Part shown: positions 45,675 through 55,605 of the stretch, in pieces
Numbering within the stretch: position 1 is the stretch's first letter
Layout: each line of letters opens with the position of its first letter
Assembly (NCBI GenBank): GCA_000611775.1
Contig: KK106981.1
Location: forward strand, 9,223,431-9,287,430
From: Umbilicaria muhlenbergii
Lineage: Eukaryota > Ascomycota > Lecanoromycetes > Umbilicariales > Umbilicariaceae
DNA length: 64,000 nucleotides
Direction of reading: 5' to 3'
The notes under the pieces: generated by a model
The model's database searches: none
Seen by the model: only the letters and a program-made list of their open reading frames with translations
Told to the model about the DNA's origin: nothing
Program-made: the position numbers and the translations under genes

Positions 45675-45965
45675 GCGACTTTCGAGGGAAGGTAAATCGG
45701 TCTAACCTTCTTCGACTTGGCGTTCTGCGGGATGCCTTGCCAAGGATTTCCGTCACAGGCATGGCCAACTACCTTCGATATCTCACGCAACATTGAATAC
45801 GACAACACAGAGCTCGACAGGGTCACAGAAAGGCCTCCACTTGGTACGACGCAAGTGAGGTCGATTGCTCGACTTGCGGTCACTGCCTTGTGGCAAAAAT
45901 CTACAAAAGCCATACATATCCCTCACCGCCGCGCATTCGACACTCCTACTCAGACCTAGCCTGCC
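45675..45965. promoter_or_regulatory. Shared divergent promoter, stomatin / zinc-finger gene
   Basis: 291 bp (348 bp if the inner stomatin start is used) between divergent starts; no gene fits inside. Confidence 0.5.
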
Positions 45966-46955
45966 ATGTCGGAATACTGGAAATCAACCGTACGTCGTTG
46001 CCAAATTATCTACCGTATGATGAGTCTAACAACCTATCTACAGCCCAAATACTGGTGTAAACACTGCAAAACCTACGTCCGCGACACCAAACTCGAAAGA
46101 ACCTCTCACGATGCTACCCCCAAGCACCAAGGCAACCTCAAGCGCTTTCTGCGAGACCTTCATCGCGGCCACGAACGGGATGAGCGTGACAAACAACGGG
46201 CTAAGAATGAGGTGGAAAGGTTGAACGGCGTGGTTTCGGGCTCACCGGCTTCAGCAGCGGAAGGATCGGCAAGTGAAGGAGCTCCCTGGAGACGGAAGTC
46301 AGCAAACCGGCCGCCATCTGCTGCACTATCAAAGCAGGCAACACCGGCAGAGCGAAAGCAACAAATGGCGCAGCTGGCTGCCATGGGGGTGGCTGTTCCG
46401 GAAGATTTCAGGAAGGAAATGGCTATGGCAGGGGATTGGCAGACGCTGTCGGAGAGACCTATTTATTCGAAGGGGTTTCAAAAGGAAGAGGATGACGAGG
46501 ACGTGAAGCCAAATAATCTGAATATTGGTGTAAGGAAGAGGAAGTTTGAAGGTCAGGCGGAGGAAGAAGAGGCGGGGGAAACGGTTATCAGAAGAGGGTG
46601 GGGATCGACAACGCGACCATATCCGGGTGAAGGGGAAGATCTCGATACGCTGCTCAAGCGGTCTAAGGTTGTACGAAGGAAAGATAACGCCATACAAGAT
46701 GCGGGCTTGTGCGACCCGAAAGAAAATTCAGCAGACTTGGCACAGCGACCACATCCTGTCGCCGGAGAAATAGAGGAGTCTCACCCTGAAGTACCAGCAA
46801 TCAAAATGGAAGAGTCGACATGGGGTGGACCAGATCTTGCCGCTGCTCCGGAGCACGGCCTCACAGATGCTCCTGTGGTTAAGACAGAGGATGATTCAAT
46901 GGGGTCGGGAATTGTATTCAAGAAGCGAAAACCCAAGCACATACGGCAAAAATAA
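45966..46955 (+). CDS. Matrin/U1-C-type zinc-finger protein, WBP4-like splicing factor
   Basis: Exon 1 45966-45989 encodes only MSEYWKST; intron 45990-46043 (54 nt); exon 2 begins PKYWCKHCKTYV. The single C2H2 matrin-type finger reads C-x2-C...H-x5-H (DATPKHQGNLKRFLRD), as in human WBP4/FBP21 and its fungal relatives, which join spliceosomal complexes. The rest is a charged helix (GHERDERDKQRAKNEVERL), an Ala/Glu-rich middle, and repeated acidic/Lys motifs (IKMEES, VKTEDD) that resemble SUMO sites. No WW domain is visible, unlike animal WBP4. A nuclear role in pre-mRNA splicing is likely. Confidence 0.88.
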   Translation: MSEYWKSTVRRCQIIYRMMSLTTYLQPKYWCKHCKTYVRDTKLERTSHDATPKHQGNLKRFLRDLHRGHERDERDKQRAKNEVERLNGVVSGSPASAAEGSASEGAPWRRKSANRPPSAALSKQATPAERKQQMAQLAAMGVAVPEDFRKEMAMAGDWQTLSERPIYSKGFQKEEDDEDVKPNNLNIGVRKRKFEGQAEEEEAGETVIRRGWGSTTRPYPGEGEDLDTLLKRSKVVRRKDNAIQDAGLCDPKENSADLAQRPHPVAGEIEESHPEVPAIKMEESTWGGPDLAAAPEHGLTDAPVVKTEDDSMGSGIVFKKRKPKHIRQK

Positions 46956-47801
46956 TCACATGCCGGAACACGGCGATCATCATTAATCGTTTCTCACTGC
47001 TTACGCTCGGTACAAAGCCTGTGCCAAGGTCGGGGTGAAATTCACGGTTGACATGCCGATGAGTGATACTGGTGTTTCGCCAACTAGCACATTGCCCTGA
47101 GCAAAGCGAAGTCGTGGAGTCCACCATATGCGTGCGAGTCAAAAGCACGTTGCAGCTCAGCGATGCCGTCGCGTTTCGGTGCAGGAGGCACAAGCAGCAA
47201 TCCGTTGTAAAGATTGGGGCTTCCCCAGATGAGTTGATGCTTTCTAGCAACTACCTGAACTGCCTTCAATCATGTATCCTCCTGTGCCCCCGCTGGGTAC
47301 TCTACGACTCGCGATGATCTCTGAAATAGCCTGATTGACCTTGTGGCCACCACTAGGCGATACCAACATTTGGTGATCCGGTATCAGAGGCCGTATCACA
47401 ACGACCTTGACGATGAGACTGTATTGATATTTAGCTAGATAAAATATATCTATTTGGCCTCTATATCGCCCCATTGCAGTACGATTGACAAGGGCTAACC
47501 AGCTCTTGGACAGCTGTAAAATACTGAGGTTCTGAACTCTTTTCAGCTCTCATAAACTGAATGTGACTAGTGGTTAGCTTACACGCCGCTGGCTGTCTCA
47601 TAAACGGGATCCAGTCACGCCATTGTAGCCCCGACTCTCCCAATCGACCCCAGGCATTCTGTGGAGAAGTAATCCTTGAGCTGATTAATACGAAGACCAC
47701 TCTTAATTCAGGATGTGCCCGATAGAGTGTTGCTGTCCATCTTTCCATTGTTCAGACCAACTAACCACCGCAGCACTGACACGGTTTGCAGGAGATTCAC
47801 C
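46956..47801. other. Intergenic; possible undetected minus-strand gene
   Basis: Several overlapping minus frames (for example LLLVPPAPKRDGIAELQRAF near 47130-47215) have coding-like composition, but no consistent spliced model or domain was found. The 3' half is the promoter of the reductase. Confidence 0.35.
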
Positions 47802-48991
47802 ATGAAAGAAGCGCTCATCCACAGCGGGCCAAAGGTCGAGATCATCGATTCTCCCATCCCAGAACCAGGTATTGGAACGGCATGCGGTGAAGCCTCTTTT
47901 TCACTAACAAGAGCCAGGCCCTGACCAAGTGGTCACAAAAGTCGTCGTATCCGGCTCCAACCCCAAAGACTGGAAGGTAATGGCAACATCAAGCTACCCA
48001 AATCTTCAACAAAACTGACGCCTCTTCGAAGCTTCCGGAATGGAGGCCGAACAAGGTAGTAAATCAAGGCGACGATATCGCAGGCATCGTCCATTCCGTG
48101 GGCTCCAATGTCTACGAGTTCAAGCCCGGCGACCGCGTAGCAGCCTTCCACGAGATGATGGCTCCTGGAGGCAGCTACGCCGAGTACGCTTTAAGCTGGT
48201 CGCACACGACCTTCCATATTCCCAAGGAAACTAGCTTTGAAGAAGCGGCCACCATTCCCCTCGCAGCCATGACCGCCGCTATAGGCCTCTACCAGCGTCT
48301 CTCCCTTCCTTTGCCATGGCACCCAACAAGCGACCAGATCCCGCTGATCGTTTACGGCGCTGCGTCGGCGGTGGGCTCCTATACTATTCAGCTCGCCCAA
48401 CTCTCGAACATACACCCGCTCATCTGCGTCGCTGGCCGAGGGATCCCGCATGTGGAGGGTCTGATTGATAAGAGCAAGAGCGACGTGATCATCGACTACC
48501 GCGACGGCGACGAGGCACTTGTGAAAGCACTCGAGGAGGCGGTCAAGCGCACTTCATCCGGGAAAGTTCATTACGCCTTCGATTGCGTCAGCGAAAAAGG
48601 TTCCTCTCAAAACATCTGCAAAGTCCTCGATCCCTCTTCGGGTGCCGTAACCCTCGTTCTTCCTGGCAAAGAGTACGACGAAATCCCCGTAGACATCACA
48701 AAGAGCAACACTATGGTGGGCTCGGTGTTCAAAGACATGTACCCCGATTCGTGGGAGTCTAAGACAGGAAGTCGGACAGGAAACCAAGAATTTGGGTTGG
48801 TGTTTTACAGATTCATGGCGAGAGGTTTGCAGGAAGGCTGGTTCAAGAGTCACCCGTATGAGGTCGTGCCGGGCGGGTTAGGCGGGGTGGAGCAAGGATT
48901 GAGAAATTTGAAGGAGGGAAAGGCGAGTGCGGTCAAGTATGTGTTTAGGATTGCGGAGACGGAAGGGCTGGGAAGCGAGAGTCAGGTGTAG
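47802..48991 (+). CDS. Medium-chain dehydrogenase/reductase, trans-enoyl-reductase-like (ToxD/LovC type)
   Basis: Three exons: MKEALIHSGPKVEIIDSP, then PDQVVTKVVVSGSNPKDWK, then from LPEWRPNK to the stop; introns near 47870-47918 and 47976-48030. The GroES-like domain has no zinc ligands (GSNPKDWK replaces the catalytic Cys region), followed by GDDIAGIVHSVGSNVYEFKP. The Rossmann fold is IVYGAASAVGSYTIQLAQL, with an NADPH-type loop. It belongs to the zinc-independent quinone/enoyl-reductase branch common in fungal metabolism. No PKS or NRPS lies near, so a stand-alone detoxification role is as likely as a pathway role. Confidence 0.88.
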
Positions 48992-49588
48992 GGCTTCCTC
49001 AGGGACGGATGTCATGTAAGGTGGATAGATCTAGTTTAGCAGCTGTTCCTCAACGAGCAGCGGGGACACACGACGGAGATACTACTTGTTTGTACCTCAA
49101 CTCAACCCACTGCGATCCGCGCATCTGACGACAGTTCCAGTAAGGGTGCCTTGATCTCCAAGACTGTGCAACGGCACGGTCAGCTTCAGCTCTGGCATTT
49201 CAGTGATCAGTATTGTATCACTCAAGAGACATCTCGGCGACTTCATGCCGCATCAACTCCACCATCAATGGAGATCTACTTTAGTACCACTGTACTTGCA
49301 TCCACCGATCATAATGACGATCATTCGACGAGTAAAAATAGCTCAGCCTTACCCGGCGCGAACCAGGGCTTCGGCGCCACCGGTCCCCGAGGCCAAGCCT
49401 CTCCGCAAACTCTAACAGTCTAGCGGTCTCGGATGAGGCTGCAGCCGGGATCATCTGATGAAAGTTGCGCCGAGTCGATGACATTCTCCACCAGCGTCGT
49501 GCCTGCTGACTCCCTTATATACCAACACATCTTTCCCTGTACTTTAATCTCCTTGTGTAACTCTCGCATTCCCACTCTCTCTGCCATC
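48992..49588. other. Intergenic, no gene seen
   Basis: Promoter region of the following gene; the upstream open frame into it begins without support. Confidence 0.45.
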
Positions 49589-50251
49589 ATGGCCGCTCAA
49601 GATTACTATCAAGGTTCTCAGAACTTCCCTCCGCCGCCGCCGCAGCCTGGCAAAAACTATCAGCCGCCCCCACCATATCGAGCAACGCCGCCGCCGCAAC
49701 AGCAAACGCCGCAAGCACCGCAACAGCAGTATCCACCTCCGCAACAACAGCAGCAGCAGCAGCAGTATCTGCCTCCACAACAAGGCCAGCAATACCCCGA
49801 GCGAGGCTACTATCCGCCACCAGCGCCACACCCGTGGCAACAATTCTACAACAGCCACCACCACCCCAGCCAACACTACTACCAACCGTACTCGTCCCAA
49901 CCCTATCCGCCACAGGTATGTTCCGCCCTCTCTCTTGACTTAAAGACAGTGTATCGGCTCGACAGTTCTAACCAAACTATACAGAACCAACCCTACCCCA
50001 CCTACCAACAACCCACGCCCCCCTATCCACAATATCCTCCAAACCAATACCGTCCCGACTCTCCCGGCCGGAAAACTCATCACCACAAAAAGCGCAAAGA
50101 CACCAGCAAAAAGGACTCTATACTGGGCGCCGCGGGCGGTGGCCTGATCGGTGATGTCTTGCTGGGGCCTGGGGTGGGCACGCTCGGAGGGGCGCTGATT
50201 GGAGCGCTGAGTGGACATGCGCACGGGAAGAAGAAGGGTGAGAGGAATTAG
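49589..50251 (+). CDS. Pro/Gln/Tyr-rich protein with C-terminal glycine zipper
   Basis: 197 residues: exon 1 49589-49915, intron 49916-49984 (69 nt, stop-free and a multiple of three), exon 2 49985-50251. The first about 140 residues are a low-complexity PPPQ/QQQYPP region with a CAG/CAA run. A basic His/Lys patch (RKTHHHKKRKDTSKK) follows, then a glycine zipper (ILGAAGGGLIGDVLLGPG, GTLGGALIGALSGHAHG). Many fungi have such short stress- or lipid-associated proteins; glycine zippers form membrane-inserting hairpins. Function unknown. Because the intron keeps frame, a longer unspliced product is possible. Confidence 0.82.
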   Translation: MAAQDYYQGSQNFPPPPPQPGKNYQPPPPYRATPPPQQQTPQAPQQQYPPPQQQQQQQQYLPPQQGQQYPERGYYPPPAPHPWQQFYNSHHHPSQHYYQPYSSQPYPPQVCSALSLDLKTVYRLDSSNQTIQNQPYPTYQQPTPPYPQYPPNQYRPDSPGRKTHHHKKRKDTSKKDSILGAAGGGLIGDVLLGPGVGTLGGALIGALSGHAHGKKKGERN

Positions 50252-50979
50252 TGGGGTATACGTAGTCGGGGATATGGCCGTACATAGGGGAGGGACTGCT
50301 CGCTGGGAGAATGATAACGGTGCTGGGGAGTATTGTTGGATTTGAATGATGCATATGTGATTATGACTGTTGGGAGGGATAGGTCTTCAGGTTCCGGGGA
50401 GGGGGGCTCGGTCATGTATGGAGTTTGGGTATCGTGGTGGACACGACACCATGCTGTAGCGGGCTCACGGTCGAGGGTTGGGATATACGCTCTGTTCAGC
50501 TTAGATCACTAATCCGTATAATCAATCAACTATTCTATTCGTACCCAACTGCTTGAGTCATATACCCGAAATCCTTTCTCGCTGATTGCTGTGCCGGGTT
50601 TGCGCAGGGCGGATCCCCGACACCTCGACCCGATCCGGTAGGTCCTGGCGACTCGACTTCTCCCCACTCCATCAGCATCAGCCGGCATGGACTTGAGGAG
50701 ATGGCACAATGGATCCCTGAGAGTGAGGATGGAAATATACCACGTACGTATGCAGCTGTAATCCGCTATATACTCGCGCATGCTCTATTTGACGGTAGAG
50801 AATTGAAGTTCGGTGGGACGACCGTGACTCATTGTATTTGCCCGGAAAACAACACGGAAGACCTCAAAGCGCCTCCTCTACTCCTCGAGTACCAAGGCGT
50901 GTCTTAAGTCCTTCTCATCATTCTTCATTGTCGTTCATCTCATCAATCCGTGCTGCGTCACCTCTCCTTCCCGGCCATC
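50252..50979. other. Intergenic, no gene seen
   Basis: Only short frames with no support. Confidence 0.45.
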
Positions 50980-51471
50980 ATGGCCGAATACCCCAAGACC
51001 GCCCGCAACACGATCAATCGCTACAGGAACCGAGGTGTGCAACCCTTCTCCATTCTCCTCTCTGAAAACCCCCTCTACTAAATCCACCCTCCCCCCCTTC
51101 CTCAGGCGCCTACGACTACACCACCATCCAAACCATCATCCACACCTCCCCCATCCTCTACCTCTCCTTCACCCCCTCCCCCACCGACCCCTTCCTTCCC
51201 CACCACCCTCCCCATAATCGGCGCCATGGGCTCCTACTCCCCCTCTTCCCCCTCTCCCCCCTCCGCCCCCGACCTCGCCCACCCCCTCTCCCTCTCCCTC
51301 CACCGCTCCATCTCCCCCCGCCTCATGCGCCTCCCCGTCCACACCTCCGCCCCCCGTACCTCCTCGACGCCCTCATCCCTCACCCCCACCCCCACCCTCA
51401 TCCACCACACCACGAACCTCCGCCCTCGCCCCCCTGCGCGCCTTCCCGCTCTCGTGCCCGTCTCCGCCTAG
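50980..51471 (+). pseudogene. Frameshifted, truncated PPOX-like FMN-binding split-barrel protein
   Basis: Exon 1 (MAEYPKTARNTINRYRNRG) and a 71-nt intron are typical of fungal pyridoxamine-5'-phosphate-oxidase-like proteins; exon 2 starts AYDYTTIQTIIHTSPILYL, as expected. At about 51193-51200 a TTCCTTCC tandem shifts the frame, and the family motif LPIIGAMGSYSP continues in the next frame, followed by LSLSLHRSISPRLMRL. After about 51340 another shift is needed, and the C-terminal half of the family is not found. The region is unusually C-rich. Best read as a decaying gene; sequencing error in C-runs is the alternative for single shifts. Confidence 0.68.
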
Positions 51472-52402
51472 ATACTTCTACGCCATGCATGCATGCGCAT
51501 CGTCACCGACACTTTTCGTTTTGACTGACTGTGGGGCGCATATGTGCGCGTTGGTGGTATGGTCGAGATGCAGAGGACCGCGAGTTTGGAGGTCGGGATT
51601 GGGGACAAGGGTGCGGAGGGTTGGTGGGAAGGTGAGGGGGGATGTGAGGGACGGGGAGGTGAGGGGGGATGAGAGAGGGGGATGGGGAGGGGGATGGGGA
51701 GGTGGGGACGGGGGCTGCTGCCGGGGAATTTCCGATGAATGAAGGTTTGCGCCCTGCTTTGGCGAAGTCCTGATCCGTTGGTGGCTCGATACCGCCCGCT
51801 TGAGATTCGTCACCAGCGGATGATGAATCGCTTTTACGCAGCGGTGCGGCCAAAATGCTTGGCCTCACTGCTTTCCTGCCGAATCCTCAGCATTCAGCCA
51901 ATACCTTGGTGATAACCGCCTATTGGCTTTTGACCATTGGAAAAGTCCAGCATTAAAGTGTCTGTGCCGTGACGATCATCCAGTCCTCGCTTCTCTTCCA
52001 CCATTGTTTTGTCTGAACTGTGCCTCACCCTGTCGCTCTTTGCAACGTTTACTCTGCTACTGCCTGTTCACCAAATGGCAGACCAACCAGAGCCCGTAGC
52101 CAGTATCTCATGTCTGTCGTTGCGCATTAGGCCTCAGCCCGCGTCCATTCGCGATAGATGCCTAGAAGGCGACCTCTGTACTCAATTCCCAAGGCCTCCG
52201 CTCGTCGCTGCGTCACTTGCTTCTTTGTCTAACTCGATGTCTACAAGTCGATTCCTTTTAATGCCAGCAGTCTGCCAGCAGCTTGACACCGCAATTAGTC
52301 TCGGGGCCCCCTTCGCCATCTGTCGGAGACTCAGTTTCTTTGTTAGCTTGCTATTCTTATTGTGTATAGCCTGAGATTTGACATGTGCTGTGAGACGATG
52401 AG
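51472..52402. other. Intergenic with G-rich minisatellite-like tract
   Basis: 51600-51725 is nearly pure G/A with GGTGAGGGGGGATGTGAGG-like units, able to form G-quadruplexes on the plus strand. An open frame at 52009-52374 lacks an ATG. No gene supported. Confidence 0.55.
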
Positions 52403-54775
52403 ATGTCTTCTACGAATGTTTACACTGGGTTATGGGTCGATTGGTCTGGGGGTCGTGTGCTTGGCTCTACCATCACTGTCACTGCAGCACAGGGGGCCTT
52501 CGTTATAGCCTTCTTAGCTTTATTTGTTCAGTTTGCGAGTGGTCATCTGTGGGACCTCATCAGCTTTACCTGGCATCAGTTTCGGGCAGCCTCACAGTTG
52601 CGAGACGGAGTTTACCGACAGCAGCAATTCATCTTACGCAATAGCTCAACACCCGCCACCACTCTTTGGAATAGCCTAAAGGTATTCTGGGCCTGGCGAT
52701 CTAGCGCCGAGAATACTCTGGTGCGAACTCTGCCGTTGGCAATCGTAGCTTTCCTTTACATGGTCGGTGCGATCGCTGCCGGAATGTCCTCGTCTCGCAC
52801 GGTCAACACATCTGGCATCGAGGTGTTAGCCCAGAGTACCTCCTGTGGAGATTGGAAAGATTTAGCAGCTGTTAGTGAGGCAGCTCGGCTGCTACTTTTG
52901 GCCTCTATAGGCTTCTACGGCGAATCCCAGCTTTCCGCCAGTACTAATTATGCTAGATTTTGCTATACTAACGCAACGAGTCTACCGGGTTGCAATGTCT
53001 ACGCAACACGTCAGATAACCTGGGCGTCTGACTATAACGCAACTTGTCCCTTTGCACCTGGAACATGCGTTGGTTCTGATACCTCTGCGCTTCAGTTGGA
53101 TACAGGACAGCTGGACTCTCATACTATGCTGGGCTTGAACGCTGCACCGGAGAACAGAGTTACATATCGCAGAGTCACCACATGTGCCCCTCTAAAGACC
53201 GATGGTCGTATCAGTTGGCAAGATGCAAGCCAGAGTGAGGATGGTTCACTGTCTAACCCCGACCCTTTTGCGTTGCCAGGAACCGCGGGGAACTCCCAGT
53301 ACGCGCTATTTCACTACGGTGATCAGGTCGCTCCTATCCGTAACTGGACTTATATCGCAGACTCGTTGGAAGCAAATCTTAGTGTTTCATACAACTTCGT
53401 GTGAGTTATCTCGCGGAGGTCCTCGCACCTCAAGCCAAGAAAATCTCTAAAAGAAAACAGGACCGCTATCTACGAGCCTGGATTTGTGGTTAGCTTCATT
53501 CCATCCCCAGAGTTCAATAGAAGTGACGCCGATGTCAACCTGTCCTTTCTTTCGGTCAACTCTATCAAGTTCACCGAACCTGTGGACGACCCTCTCTTTT
53601 CGGCTCACCAACCATACTCCTTTCCAAACGACGATGTCAACAGAACATTCTACCAGCCACAAAACAAGACCTACTACACCTCCGACAACCTCGCAAATGT
53701 CATCGGGTGCACGGAGCAGCATCAGTTCTGCAATCCCAATTTACCGTCACACATCGGATGCACGCCGCTAGCTGGTTTATACGAAGTCGGAACGTCTCTC
53801 AGTAGCTTAGGCACCAATCCTCTGCAAGCCGCAACGGTTGCTCTGATCTTCAACATTCTCAGCTTCTGGTCTGTCGGCCTTTTCATGCTGGCCTTGAGAC
53901 CAGCCGACCTTTTGGCCCAGCGAGAATTACAAGCTCAAGGTCTCTTCTCTCTACCGCTCCCCAATAACCAATGGACTGTCGAGGTGCAAGCTTGGCATTC
54001 TACTGTTATGGCGTTTATGCAAGGTCTGATGGTTGGCCGTGCACAGGGGCCTACGAACCCTAATGATCGGAAATGGATCGTACCGCCGAATGATACGGTG
54101 GGGTTTCAGCTGTGCCGTGCACAGAAGATCCGCACTAGTGGCGACTATGCTAACATCAGCGCCTTCGGTCTCATCACTACTCTTGTTCTCGGCTGCCTGA
54201 TTATTATCTTGAATCTTGGCGTGGGTTCTGTGGTCGGCTGGATACAGCACCGCCGCGGTACGACCGACCAGAGACTTCTGGAGTGGATTCGTGATGAGGA
54301 GCTGCAGCTGCAACGGATGGCTGACGAGAAGAGTGGAATAGGCTCTTGGGAGGGTGTGTCAAAGCTTGTCCCTACAGCTTTATGCCGCGAGAAGTTAAAA
54401 GCTCTTGCGGACCCGACTCTCCAGCCTGTCAGGCCAGAGCTACCACAAGGGCTGCCGCAGTCGAATGGACCATCTTCCCTTCTTTCGAGTCTCCAATCGC
54501 AAAGGCCGGATGCAGAAGTAGCTGACCACGCCGCGTCCGCCTCGAGCTCTCTTTCAAACCCGTCCACGAATCTGCCCGCTGCTGTCAATGACGACAACTC
54601 CACAACCCCTTTCCTGTCCGTCAATCTTCCTTCACCTGCACTAGCCGACGCTTTCTCTGCTGAAGAATCCTTGCTTTCATATCCTCAAGCAGCTCGTCCG
54701 ACGCTGATGTCGACTACGTCTCCTCTACCCGCAAAGGTCCACATCTCGGCTCGCCAGACGTCTGCTGGAGCCTGA
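52403..54775 (+). CDS. Multi-pass membrane protein with large N-glycosylated extracellular loop
   Basis: About 770 residues. Exon 1 52403-53403, a 57-nt intron (GTGAGT..AACAG) and exon 2 to 54775. Helices: ITVTAAQGAFVIAFLALFV near the N-terminus, TLPLAIVAFLYMVGAIAAG, then a loop of over 400 residues rich in Asn-x-Ser/Thr sites and paired Cys (SLPGCNVY, NATCPFAPGTC, TTCAPLK, IGCTEQHQFCN). Two more helices follow (ALIFNILSFWSVGLFMLAL; FGLITTLVLGCLIIILNLG), then a cytosolic Ser/Pro-rich tail. This architecture recurs in many ascomycete genomes, but I know no assigned function. A cell-surface sensor or wall-associated role is only a guess. Confidence 0.82.
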
Positions 54776-55270
54776 AGGCTGGTGGAGAGCTCGGCAGGAC
54801 GCCGAGGTCAGCAGGGCTTGGGGTGGGCTGCTGCTGGTGTTGGGGGTGTTGGGTTGCCGGAGTGCGAGATGGAGGCGTTGATGCAATCGATATAGATACT
54901 CTTCCAAATTCAGTTGATGGGCTCGGTTCGAGCTCGTGTTCTTTCTCCGCGCGCCAAGGCGGGGCTCGCCGGCAGTCGATGGAATCCGGGGTGAGTTGCG
55001 GCGGTGGAAGGTGGCTTCTTTCTCCCCTCGTGGATGGCTCAGGGGTCGCCGATGATGACAATGGGAGAGGAGTTCTTTCGTACCTGCTTCGTGGTCTTTC
55101 GGTTCTGTCTGGTATGTATCTATAGATTTTTGGATACCCTCGTCATCTCTAGGCGTTCTTATCCATCGATAAGCTTGACCGGCATCAAAACCCTGTCTGC
55201 TACGGCAGACATGCAGTGAGATGCCCGCGGGAATGCTTGTGAAGACGTAGACGGTCGAGGTCCCGCTCAT
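54725..55270 (-). CDS. Possible small protein, antisense to the end of its neighbour
   Basis: A minus frame of 181 codons with a good ATG (MSGTSTVYVFTSIPAGISL) and plausible composition for the first about 50 residues. It then turns into Arg/Ser/Pro-rich sequence, and a second minus frame (ending ..PLRVEET) looks at least as coding-like, so an intron near 55100 may join them. It overlaps the last 51 bp of the 52403-54775 gene. No domain. Low confidence. Confidence 0.25.
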   Translation of the reverse strand: MSGTSTVYVFTSIPAGISLHVCRSRQGFDAGQAYRWIRTPRDDEGIQKSIDTYQTEPKDHEAGTKELLSHCHHRRPLSHPRGEKEATFHRRNSPRIPSTAGEPRLGARRKNTSSNRAHQLNLEEYLYRLHQRLHLALRQPNTPNTSSSPPQALLTSASCRALHQPSGSSRRLASRDVDLCG

Positions 55271-55605
55271 TTCTTCTCAACCGTATTATTCAGCTAGACG
55301 CGTGCTAGGAGCGCAGGCGACGTCTCAACGTAAAAAAGCTTCACGGTCCTATGAACACTTCGATTGATCGGAATGCAACCGCTGCACTCCGTCGCCATCT
55401 AAATAAACCCCAAACGTCCAAAACAACAGAAGCAAAACCACCGCCAGGATGGAGAAAGCCGCGTGCGACTGAGCTACCAAGAGATCGCTAAGCCCGAGGA
55501 TACCTCTCCCTTTTGCCATCGAAACCACCCAAAAAATCCAATAGACCCCACCCCACATCCCGCTTGGATGCCGAACCTGTTTGTTCCACCCCACTGGAGC
55601 TGTAC
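55271..55605. other. Intergenic, no gene seen
   Basis: 3' region of the APC permease. Confidence 0.45.

Noticed and set aside
52009-52374. 121-codon plus frame upstream of the large membrane protein
   Set aside because: No ATG start and no link to the downstream exon.
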